A stretch of DNA of 64,000 nucleotides from the NCBI GenBank assembly GCA_036873755.1, contig JAVTVY010017328.1:1-64000 (forward strand), in the 5' to 3' direction. A program made the translations under genes and the position numbers. The notes beneath the pieces were generated by a model, which was not told the origin of the DNA, ran no database searches, and worked only from the letters and a program-made list of their open reading frames with translations. This document shows, in pieces, positions 53,945-64,000 of the stretch. The stretch comes from Hanleya hanleyi. Taxonomy: Eukaryota; Mollusca; Polyplacophora; Lepidopleurida; Hanleyidae. Position 1 is the stretch's first letter. Each line of letters starts with the position of its first letter.

Positions 53945-54059
53945 CCCCCCCCCGGGTGTATGGAACGTTTCGCCCTCCCTGAAACACATACACCCTTTGG
54001 CTGACGCCTCAGGGAATATGAGTTTCCGATAGGGTCGTAACTTTCCATACACCTGGGGG
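53945..54059. repeat. 115-bp hairpin element
   Basis: CCCCCGGGTGTATGGAA on the left is complementary to TTCCATACACCTGGGGG on the right (one mismatch). The pairing suggests a very short MITE. No clear duplication was found. Confidence 0.55.
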
Positions 54060-54069
54060 AAAACCTGAA

Positions 54070-56135
54070 TAACTAATAATATTCGGATGAGAATTTCAAT
54101 AGTCTATTCACAGGAGGATTTCAATGAAGTATATTCACTTGAGAATTTCAATAAGATATATTCAGTTGAGGATTTTAATAGATTGTATACATGTGCCAGA
54201 TTTGTACCGGTATAAAGAGTACTCGCTATAGCATGTATCACAAATGAGGATTTCAATAGAGTATATTCACATGAGGATATCTATATATTATATTCACTTG
54301 AGGATTATATTCACATGAGGATATCAATAGAGTATATTCACCTGGAATTATATTCACGTGAGGATTTTGATAGAGTATATTCACATGGAGATTATATTCA
54401 CAGGTGGATATCTATATATTATATTCACTTCAGGATAGCAATAGAGTATATTCACATGAAGATTATATTCTCATGAGGATTTCAATACAGTATATTCACA
54501 TGAGGATTATATTCACATGAGGATTTCAATATAGTATATTCACATGAGGATTTCAATATAGTATATTCACAAAAGGATAATATTCACATGAGGATTATAT
54601 TCACATGAGGATGTCAATATAGTATATTCACAAGAGGATAATATTCATACGAGGATTATATTCATATGTGGATTTCAATATAGTATATTCACATGAAGAT
54701 TTCAATATAGTATATTAAGAAGAGGATAATATTCACATGAGGATTATAATCACATGTGGATTTCAATAGAGTATATTCACATAAGGATTACAGTAGAGTA
54801 TATTCACATGAGGATTATATTCACATGAGGATTACAGTAGAGTATATTCACATGAGGATTATATTCACATGAGAATATCAATAGGGTATATTCACATGAG
54901 GATTATATTCACATGAGAATATCAATAGGGTATATTCACATGAGGGTTATATTCACATGAGGATTTCATTAGAGTATATTCACATAAGGATTATATTCAC
55001 ATGATAATATCAATAGAGTATATTCACATGAGGATTATATTCACATGAGGATTACAGTAGGGTATATTCACATGAGGATTATATTCACATGAGAATATCA
55101 ATAGGGTATATTCACATGAGGGTTATATTCACATGAGGATTTCATTAGAGTATATTCACATAAGGATTATATTCACATGAGAATATCAATAGAGTATATT
55201 CACATGAGGATTATATTCACATGATGATTACAGTAGGGTATATTCACATGAGGATTATATTCACATGAGAATATCAATAGGGTATATTCACATGAGGGTT
55301 ATATTCACATGAGGATTTCAGTAGAGTATATTCACATGAGGATTATATTCACATGAGAATATCAATAGGGTTTATTCACATGAGGATTATATTCACATGA
55401 GAATTAGAGTAGGGTATATTCACATGAGGATTATATTCACATGAGGATATTCACATGAGAATATCAATACAGTATATTCACATGAGGATTATATTCACAT
55501 GAGAATATCAGTAGAGTATATTCACATGAGGATTATATTCACATGAGGATTACAGTAGAGTATATTCACATGAGGATTATATTCACATGAGAATATCAAT
55601 AGAGTATATTCACATGAGGATTATATTCACATGAGGATTTCAGTAGAGTATATTCACATGAGAATTATATTCACATGATGATTATATTCACAAGAGGGTT
55701 TCAGTATAGTATATTCACATGAGAACTACATGAGGATTTCAGTAGGGTATATTCACATGAGGATTATATTCGCATGCGGATTTCAGTAGAGTATATTCAC
55801 ATGAGGATTATATTCACATGAGAATATCAATAGAGTATATTCACATGAGGATTATATTCACATGAGGATTATATTCACATGAGAATATCAATAGAGTATA
55901 TTCACATGAGGATTTCACTTGGGTATATTCAGACGAAGTTCCAATAGGGAATATTCGTATGAGCATTTCAGTATTGTATTTCAACAAGGATGTCAAAAGA
56001 GTATATTCACAATTGATTTAGCACACACTCCCAATAGACAGCGTTCACGTGGGATTCCAATAGTCAAGATATTTTATTCACATGATGATTCCAATAAAGT
56101 ATTCATATGAGAATTCTAATAGTGTATTCACATAA
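54070..56135. repeat. ATATTCACATGAGGAT minisatellite, main block
   Basis: The basic unit TATATTCACATGAGGAT (17 bp) alternates with a longer form ending ATATCAATAG or TTTCAGTAG (27 bp). Together they make a 44-bp compound repeat that is most regular at about 54800-55900. Units become irregular toward 54070 and 56100. No coding role. Confidence 0.95.
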
Positions 56136-56146
56136 TTCCATTGGAT

Positions 56147-58105
56147 CGGCAATTCCACGATATCAAATGGGCAAAATGATGCATTTAGCATTATGGCTAG
56201 GTCCCTCAAGGTTGACAATTTAGTGCTGATATACTCATTTATTGCTTGATTTAATAAATTAGGCAATTTTAATGACTACCAAATTTTTCAACCCTTTAAA
56301 TGTGCAAATTATTGATATTTCACTGTTGATTTAGGATTCATCTGGTTATAGCCAGCTAAACCAAAGTGATTTTATACTTTTTATGGAAGAAGTGTCTTTC
56401 TAAAACTGGTGGTTGAAAGAGCATATCTGCAATGCTAGCAGAAATGAATGAGACAAGATTTGGTGTCGAGTTATTGTAACATGAGTCTCCGAAAAGTTTT
56501 TAGTTCTCAAAGAAAATTATTGAAGTTGTTGGCTGCTCAGTTAATCTTCTCTGCCTTTGATACACGCTGAAAGAAATTATCGCAGTGGAATTAATATTTC
56601 ATCATGCATCTTAATTTATGAAGCTGCTTAACTTCGTAACATGAGTTACTTTGTAACATGAGTTACCAAAATGGGGTCCTGTAACATGAGTTGCCATCAT
56701 AATGGGAGATAACTCTGAACAATCTAGGTGCCTCTGCTTGCAATTACCCACAACTCCTGAATAAACATTGATCTGTGTAAAACCTGACAGTGCACATCTG
56801 TACAGTACTAGATCTTTCATGTAAGATTCGAAGTTGTTCATCAAATAGTAACCCAGATCTGGTCTCGACAAGAAATTATTGATTGATGGGATAAAGGACC
56901 ATAACTCTTTGGAAATTCATCGAAACGCATAAAAAGCCAACAATGCACATCTACAAGGTATAGTAAAGCGAGATATGGTCTAGACGAGAAATTACTAACA
57001 AAATAAAGGGCCATAACTGTGTGAAAAATCATTGAATCGCAGAAAGGAAATCTGACGGTGCACAGCTGTATGGTTCTAAGCTTCTTCCGTGCAAATTTTG
57101 AAGATGTTCATCAAATAGTAAGTGAGATATGGTCCGGATAAGAAAAATTATAAACTGATGAGATAAAGGGGTCCTCACCCAAATAAAACCATTGAAATGT
57201 GCAGAAAAAGTGATCTTATGGATGGACCAACGGTCTCATTCATCCAGTCATGGGCTAATGCTCCTGTAGAACACCATCTCACTGCTAATCCTGTTGATTC
57301 TCCAATTAGGGGACTGGCATGTCTATGAGTATGGCAGAGACCGTTTCCTCGGTGTGGTTACCGCTCTTGGCATGGAGAATATTAAAATAGTTTTGGCTAT
57401 GTAGACTGCTGAGAATCATTGGAAATGGCCATTTCTGCAGGACGATTCTACTACAAAGAGCAGATCATCCAGAGACTTGAATCAACCTGATGTAGCCTTC
57501 AAGACGTTTATAATCAGATAATACATAAATTTCTTGAATTTCACACTGAATTGACCACTAATCATGTTGATGAATTTCAAATTCTATACAGTTATTTAAT
57601 TACATTCTTCATGTTGTTTGAGCCACTTTTTTGACACGAGAGAAACATGTTCCAGGAGACTTTATTGTTCCTTTTTCATTTGGACAAACCGTAACATGAG
57701 TTACTGTAACATGAGTTACCACATGTTTAGCTCGGTAGAAATAGAACGGTGTTGCATCAGTTGTTTAGAACAGGGACAATACACAGTCCAGACAGCGTAC
57801 TAAAAGAAAAGACTTTTACTTCTCAGATTAATTGATTAGTATTCAGAGGTTTTTCGGAGAAACGAAACACTGTACCCTCCGAGGGCATGTCCGTTTACTA
57901 TAACATGAGTTATCGAACTTTGCAATAAGATTAATTCAATATTACTGATAACACACTGCTGTGTTTGTGTGGAAAACAAAGCTACCAGTTAGCATTACTA
58001 CCTTGAAAAATAGGAAGGATGTGGATGCAAATCATAGTATTAAAATCACAGGGTAAACATGCAGGTTATGGCTAAAGTGCAACATGAGTTACCGTGGAAT
58101 TGCCC
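56147..58105. mobile_element. Non-autonomous TIR element with palindromic GTAACATGAGTTAC motifs
   Basis: Ends CGGCAATTCCACG (56147-56159) and CGTGGAATTGCCC (58093-58105) are inverted repeats. The element sits inside the minisatellite, which resumes on both sides. The 14-mer GTAACATGAGTTAC, itself an imperfect palindrome, occurs at 56636, 56653, 56681 (one mismatch), 57691 and 57706, with variants near 56473, 57900 and abutting the right end (58080). It looks like a transposase-binding site. ggat flanks both ends but also occurs in the minisatellite, so the duplication is weak. No transposase frame; superfamily unknown. Confidence 0.75.
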
Positions 58106-60010
58106 GGATTATATTCAAATGAGGATTTCAATAGAGTTCTGCAAATAGGTATTTTAATAGAGAGTATTCAGAGGAGAATTTCCATAGCGTATATTCACAT
58201 GAGGATCCCATTAGAGTATAGTTACATGAGGATATCAGTAGGGTATATTCACATGAGGATTTTAATACTTTATATTCACATGAGGATACCAGAGTATATA
58301 TTCTCATGAAAATTTCAATAGAGTATATTCACATGAGGATTTGAATAGTCTGTTCACAGGGGGATTTTAGTTGAGTATATTCACAAGGATTTCAACTGTA
58401 TTCACATGAGGTATATCTTTATAGTATATTTACATGAGGATTATATTCACATGAGGATTTCAATAGAGTATATTTACATGAGGATTATATTCACATGAGG
58501 ATTTCAATAGAATTTATTCAGATGAAATTCAAATAAAGAATATTCATATGAGGATTTCAGTATTGTATTCAAATGAGGATGTCAGAAGTGTTTATTCACA
58601 GGAGTCCAATAGATTGATCACATGAGATTTCCAATAGAGAGTGTCTACCAGGGGATTCCAATAGACATTACAGTGTATTCACATGTTTCCAATAGAGTAT
58701 TCAAATATGGGATTCTAATAATTTATTCACATGATTCCAATGGAGTATACTCAGATGAGCATTTTAAAAGTGTTAAATAGGTATTTCAATAGAGAGTTTT
58801 CACAGAGATATTCCAATAGAGTGTATTTACATGAGGATTCCAACACAGTATCATGAGGATTTCAGTAGAGTATTCACATAAGGAATTCAATGGAGTGCAT
58901 TCACGTAAGGATTTCAATAAATGTATCCCCATTAGTATTTCAATAAGTGTATTCATATTGATATTCTAATAGAGAGTATTCATATGAGGATTTCAATGGA
59001 GTATATTGACATGAGGATTATATTCTATTCTATTCCAATAATGACACTTCCATTAAGTGTATTCAATGATTATTGCAATAAGTGTATTCACCTGAGCATT
59101 CAGATAAATGTATTCACATGAGGATTACAGTGGAGTATATTGAGATGAGGATTAGAAGAATATTCACCTTAGGATTCCAGTAGTGTATTCACATGAGGAT
59201 TACAATAAGTGTATTAACATGAGGATTTCAATAGCATGTGTTCACAAAGGTATTCCAATAGAGAATATTCCCAAGAGGAATTCAGTAGGGGATTCACATG
59301 GATATTCCAGTACAGTACATTCACATTCATCAGGACTCATGACAATTTCATGAGTGTATTCACTTGAGAATTTCAATAGAGTGTATTCACTTGAGAATTT
59401 CAACAGTGTGTATTCACTTGAGAATTTCAACAGAGTGTATTCACTTGAGAATTTCAGTAGAGTGTATTGACATGGTGCATTTAGGATGTATTCACATTAA
59501 GATTTCATAGTACGATTTCGATCGAGAGCATCCATATGGGGATTTCAGTATTATATTAACATGGGGATTCAGCATAATGTATTACTTGCAGATTCCAGTA
59601 GAGTGTATTCACAGTAGAATTCAAAATCATGCCCATGAGGATTTATCTTTACCTTCGAGTACATTCATGTGAGGATTCCATGAAGTGTTCGCATGAGGAT
59701 TCTGATAAAGCGTAGGCCTACTGTCATGAAGGTTCTGATAGTATATTCACTTGAGAATTAATTGAGTTTATGCACATGAGGATTCCATTGGAGTCACACC
59801 ACGAGGAATCATACAGAGTGCATTCACAGAAGGATTCCCTGATTCCAATATGAGCAGTATGTATTAACATGAGGTAGTGTATTAACATTACAGTGTATTC
59901 ACAATATGATTCCAAGAGGTTCACATGGGTACCCCGATAGTGTATTCACATGAACATTCCAAATACTGTATTCGCATGATAATTCCAATAGGATTCCAAG
60001 AGTGTATTCA
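58106..60010. repeat. ATTCACATGAGGATT minisatellite, degenerate block
   Basis: Continuation of the 54.07-kb array beyond the TIR element. Units such as TATTCACATGAGGATTTCAA persist but are strongly diverged, with frequent indels. Decay increases toward 60 kb, as expected at the edge of a tandem array. Confidence 0.85.
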
Positions 60011-60209
60011 CACGATGTCCAGAGATATCCAGTCAAATCGAGAACTATTGCATTCAAATGTGGGCGCACGACTCGGACCCACAAGCCGTGTTGTGAATAG
60101 GTCCCCGCCCCACACCTTTCCATAATCCCATCTCTCTGTTGCCTGATCACAGAGACGATTCCCTCCCTTCAATTGCTAGTAACCACCAGTTTGTTGTTAT
60201 CTTTGACAG

Positions 60210-63200
60210 AAAACCGCTTCAGGGAGATTCGTGCTAAAGCCAGGATTGGATTTGTCAAGATTGGCGTTATACAGTTGAGCCTAGGAACGGTGTCTATTAT
60301 AGTGGGGATATTATCACTGGTGTATGGCCTACCCACCAAATCATTTCCGTACGTCGCCGCTGCTCCCATATGGGCTGGATTTCTGGTAAGGTTTGTTCGG
60401 GTCAAATAGTTTTGTACTATATCATCTACATGTTTAGCTGGTGAAGTCCTATGGAATACACTTTCTTCTTCTCTTCCTTCTCCCAACTTTTATTAGTTAA
60501 CATTTTAACGGTTTGGTGAAACTACTGAAATTGTGTCACTTTGATTCCAATAGTGAGAATTTCATTAAGTGTATTCAACTAATGATTCCGATAAGTGTAT
60601 TCAGTGTATTCCCATGAGTATTGCAATATAATGTATTCACATGAGGATTACAGTGGAGTATCCTTAGAGGAGGATTAGAAGAATATTCACCTTGGGATTC
60701 CAGTAGTGTATTCACATGAGGATTGCAATAAGTGTATTAACATGAGGACTTCAATAGCATCTGTTCACATAGGTATTCCAACAGAATATTCACAAGAGGA
60801 TTTCAGTAGTGTATTCACATGGAGGTTCCAGTACAGTACATTCACATTCATCAGGACTCCAAAAGTATTCACTTGAGTATTTCAATAGAGTGTATTGACA
60901 TGGGGAAGAGGTAGAAACTTTAGACTCGAGAATAACATTTTGACAGAAATCCCTAATCACCGTCACGTGATCCGAAGTGAACTTGACCCTCTGCGTTTTT
61001 GGTGTTTGTTGTGCGCATGCACAGGGTACGTGACCGAAAGTGAGGTCACAATGGTCATAGTTAATGCTATGCAAAAGTCAAAAGCCAATAGGTACACAGA
61101 TACGCTTTTACTACTACTAATGAAACTGTACTGGCTCTGGTTTTAGCACTTAGTACTATTTTACCCCTTCCTTTTAATTTTCTGGTATCGTATTTGATAT
61201 TGAAAACACAAATAACATAATATTTTACAGGTTTTTGTCCCAGGAATATTTGCCTTCTTAGCAGGTCGACAAAAAGACCAAGCAAATGGCCAACCCAGTG
61301 GCTCCGAGAAATGCTATGTGAGTACCGCTATAGACTGGACCCAGCCCCTATTTCATAATGTATTTTAAAGGGGAAACAAAAGGAAGTAACTCAGCCTATT
61401 GAGAAATGCTTGAAACATGAAATAGAGACTCATCCAGTCTAGTACCGCTATCGCATTACACTAGGCTTATTCGAGAAAGAAATCAATGTTTTGGCCTTGC
61501 CAGAAAGTTTTTGTGATGAATATGATGGAACACAGTATCCAATAACTTAATTGCACGTAACCATTAAAAACGAACATTCTGTCCTATCTCGCTTCTACAC
61601 GCGAACGGCAATGTGTCTGAAGGAAGGAGCCAGACAGCACGAACAACAGGAGTACAGTCAACTCGGAGTACAGTCATGTTCCCCACCCTGACATGTTCCC
61701 CCCTGTCATTCCCTCCCCCCCTGTCATGTCCCCCCCCCCCACCCCCCCTGGACATATCCCCCCCTGTCATATTCCCCCCTTATATTTACTTGTCCATATA
61801 GCTGTTGTGGGTTAAATATTTAGGTAATTTTTTCTTCCAGTAAAATAATGCCAATTTTTATTGATCATAAACTGTTACAGGAAAAGACATAGATTAAGCT
61901 TCTTAAATTATTATATATTTATTAGCCTCCTATTGATTGGAGATTAACTGGTACGTTATAAATAATTCTGTTACTTTTATTGGTTGGTAAAATTTGTGCC
62001 TATCTAAGACTACTTAAAGATAAAACTGTGAAGAAAATAATTTATTGATGGAATTACATTAAAAAAACAACATTTGTCTTTTCCTGTAACAGTTTATGAT
62101 AATAAAAATTGGCATTATTTTACTGGAAGAAAAAATTACCTAAATGTTTAACCCACATCAGCCATATGGACAAGTAAATATAAGGGGGGAATATGACAGG
62201 GGGCATATGTCCAGCGGGGGAATATGACAGGGGGGGGGGGGAAATGACAGGGGGGAATGGGACAGGGGGGAACCTGACAAGGGGGGAAAATGACCTACAT
62301 TCAGTGAACTCATCCACGCACGCTGCTCGGTTCCTTGTCCGCTCGGACAAATTTTCACCAATATCTTGGTTTTGTGTCGGAAAACGTGCTCTACTTCAGG
62401 CACATCAACAGTGCATTTGAGTAATGATAAATACATGCATTTGCATTGTAGTGGTAGATAGTGGCATTTGTTTCAGAGTCCTTTGTTTTATGATAATGAT
62501 TCAAATGAACCCCTATAGACTATAGAATTCTAGAGGAGAATTGGTGTGGTGGTTTAGGAATTGGTATGGTGGTTCAGGCATTGTTCAATTATTTCTAGGA
62601 CTTGAAATCCGAAATCCCCCCGACAGAATTTGAAAAGGAAAAGTATGATAATTTTTCTTTGAGTTCCGTTTTATTAGGGAAAATATATCCTACGAGGTTG
62701 AAATTTTCAAAAAATATAGTTATCTCTTCAAACCAATAAAATTTTGTTCAATCCCGTGAACGCTGTGCGTGCAAGGAAATGAAAAGACCATACATGGAGG
62801 AGGGCCATATTAGCAAGCTAGCCCATATCGCAATGCCATTTCCAACCATCGCAATACCATTTGCCGACATACATGTAACCAACCATCACATTACCATGCA
62901 GGTAATTAAGGCCTTTGTTATGCTATCCGACTGTTGTTGTTTTTGTTGATTAGAATTTCTTGCTTTTTTGCAAAGGTATTCAATATATATTGTCTTTGTC
63001 CTCTTTCAGGTGATCTGCAATTTCGTTTTCACACTCATCACGGCAAATTCGAATGGGTTTTTGTTGGTCTTGGGCGCACTGGGTGTGTCATTCTGTCTCA
63101 ACCCCCCGGAAGCATGGGCTCGTTCCGGTAATATTATGACCCGAGTAGTGATCACGTGTCACCCAAACTACGACGCCAACATTGCCTTGTCGGCCGTGGC

Positions 63201-63369
63201 CATAGTTCTGGGCATTATCATGTTGTTCTTCTCCGTACTTATCCTGGTTTTCTTCTGTTTGTACGGGCGAGCATATGGCATTAAGAACAAACGAGAACGA
63301 AGGCTGGAACACGTCATCATGAGACAGCAAGCTCAACTACAACAACAGCAGAGAATGGCCCAATATTAA
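60210..63369 (+). CDS. Four-transmembrane MS4A/CD20-like protein, last three exons
   Basis: Exon 60210-60385 follows TTATCTTTGACAG and ends CTG/GTAAG. Exon 61231-61317 follows TATTTTACAG and ends TAT/GTGAGT. Exon 63010-63369 follows CTCTTTCAG and ends TAA. Phases agree; the first visible exon needs one base from an upstream exon not found. Four hydrophobic segments appear in order: VKIGVIQLSLGTVSIIVGIL; IWAGFLVFVP-type TM2 across the first junction; VICNFVFTLITANSNGFLLV; and IALSAVAIVLGIIMLFFSVL. The C-tail is basic, then Gln-rich, and cytoplasmic by analogy. A first helix starting at a VIQ motif and a PIWAG-type start of TM2 resemble MS4A/CD20 proteins, which are membrane adaptors or channel regulators. 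Sarcospan-like or another tetraspan is the alternative. The first visible exon sits between minisatellite blocks and intron 2 holds a foldback element. Confidence 0.65.
60540..60905. repeat. Minisatellite, intronic degenerate block
   Basis: Diverged TATTCACATGAGGATT units continue inside the first visible intron of the tetraspan gene. Much of it parallels 59050-59480, for example CACCTTAGGATTCCAGTAG there and CACCTTGGGATTCCAGTAG here, suggesting a segmental duplication of the array around the exon. Confidence 0.75.
61674..62294. mobile_element. Foldback element with CCCCCCTGTCAT-repeat arms
   Basis: The left arm (61674-61888) and right arm (62076-62294) are inverted copies. The outer half of each arm is a G/C-skewed array of CCCCCCTGTCAT-like units. 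The inner half includes TATATTTACTTGTCCATAT, GGTAATTTTTTCTTCCAGTA and AAACTGTTACAGGAAAAGAC. A 187-bp loop separates the arms. Foldback (FB-like) elements have such long, internally repetitive arms. It lies in intron 2 of the tetraspan gene. No clear TSD. Confidence 0.75.
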
Positions 63370-64000
63370 ACGCCAGAAGCACTAGGTCAGGTTCCACTTG
63401 GCCCGAACACAAACTATTTTTTGTTAACTAGGCGCTCGTGGTAACAATTATACGCACCGTAATGGATTTGTTGTGTTGAGCCCAGAAATCAGTTATTTCG
63501 ATATACTTCTTTTTTCAAAAGTAAGGTCTCGTGCAGTCAATAATGCCAGGCTGGCAACAGTTTATGTATTGTTTGTTTTTCAAATATTTCATCAATATGT
63601 TTCGGTCCATCTTACATACACGTATGCGTAAAGTTCATCCTTGTCTGACACACCGTTCCCAAATATTCATATTTTTGTTCCCCTTTAACACGTGAGGGGA
63701 TTTCAAGGAAATTTCTCCTCGACTCCTCAAATGTTATGCATTCCAGTTTCCCTTACTAATGAATGTATGTTTACATTAATGAATGTGCATGTACCCAAGT
63801 CTCCCAATGATTTTCTCACAATGAAGAAAAATGGATACGGTACTACCTTTAATTTTATCAGATATTGATTTCGTCCAGTATTCAATCACTTAAATACACT
63901 GGGTGTAGATATTACACTGAGAAAATGACTATCGGATTGATTGCATGCGCGAAAAACAAAGCAAACAAGTTTTTTGAGTGCACCCTTCGTATCGGAAAAC
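63370..64000 (+). other. 3' flank of the tetraspan gene
   Basis: Presumed 3' untranslated region and downstream DNA; no canonical AATAAA is evident before the window ends. A short near-duplication of TTAATGAATGT-type sequence occurs near 63757-63787. Confidence 0.4.

Noticed and set aside
54070..60905. CRISPR-like or coding repeat array
   Set aside because: The repeats vary in length, are degenerate and contain no stable reading frame or spacer pattern.

Overview
This is eukaryotic, AT-rich, intron-bearing DNA, almost certainly from a mollusc and probably a marine gastropod or bivalve. The best evidence is two full-length SINEs (6093-6409 forward, 46973-47274 reverse) that share the GCGACGTTAAA core and (CTCA)n tail common in molluscan DNA. 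Each has a 12-bp target-site duplication (TSD). No prokaryotic genes, CRISPR arrays, rRNA or functional tRNA genes were seen. Only two host gene pieces are convincing: the 3' part of a BEN-domain gene (11616-12684) and three exons of a four-transmembrane MS4A/CD20-like gene (60210-63369). A third, unassigned internal exon candidate lies at 32745-33011.

Most of the window is layered mobile DNA. 1-10 kb: two members of one non-autonomous TIR family (1381-3027 and 3357-4548, each with a 5-bp TSD), a palindromic MITE, a SINE, a possible LTR remnant, a hAT-like element and a 41-bp minisatellite. 10-20 kb: a tRNA-derived SINE, the BEN gene, a TTAA-flanked MITE, a permuted Ty3/gypsy remnant (integrase, LTR, gag on the minus strand), a Harbinger-type MITE and a 315-bp tandem repeat. 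20.7-32.4 kb: a Ty3/gypsy element with both LTRs, TATA TSD, tRNA-Leu primer site, gag, protease and RT-RNase H-integrase. Its gag is interrupted by a Penelope-related insert and its 3' LTR by a nested TIR element. 34.1-40.4 kb: a BEL/Pao element on the minus strand with GTGTA TSD, a deleted gag and several inactivating lesions.

40.4-47.4 kb holds nested inverted repeats, a degenerate tandem repeat and a reverse SINE. 47.4-52.5 kb holds two opposed pieces of a Naiad-type (N-terminal GIY-YIG) Penelope-like element: an endonuclease half on plus and an RT half on minus. The RT half splits a 157-bp satellite array. 54-60.9 kb is an ATATTCACATGAGGAT minisatellite, interrupted by a 1.96-kb TIR element with palindromic internal motifs and by the first visible exon of the tetraspan gene. 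A 620-bp foldback element sits in that gene's second intron.

The retroelements work through gag capsid, protease, RT/RNase H and integrase (LTR elements) or RT plus GIY-YIG nuclease (Penelope-like). Every coding copy here carries visible frameshifts, stops, deletions or insertions, so none looks autonomous. The most notable observations are a textbook -1 frameshift signal at the gypsy gag/pol junction, the 5-bp-TSD TIR family with directly oriented subterminal repeats, the Naiad fragments, and the palindromic-motif transposon inside the minisatellite.
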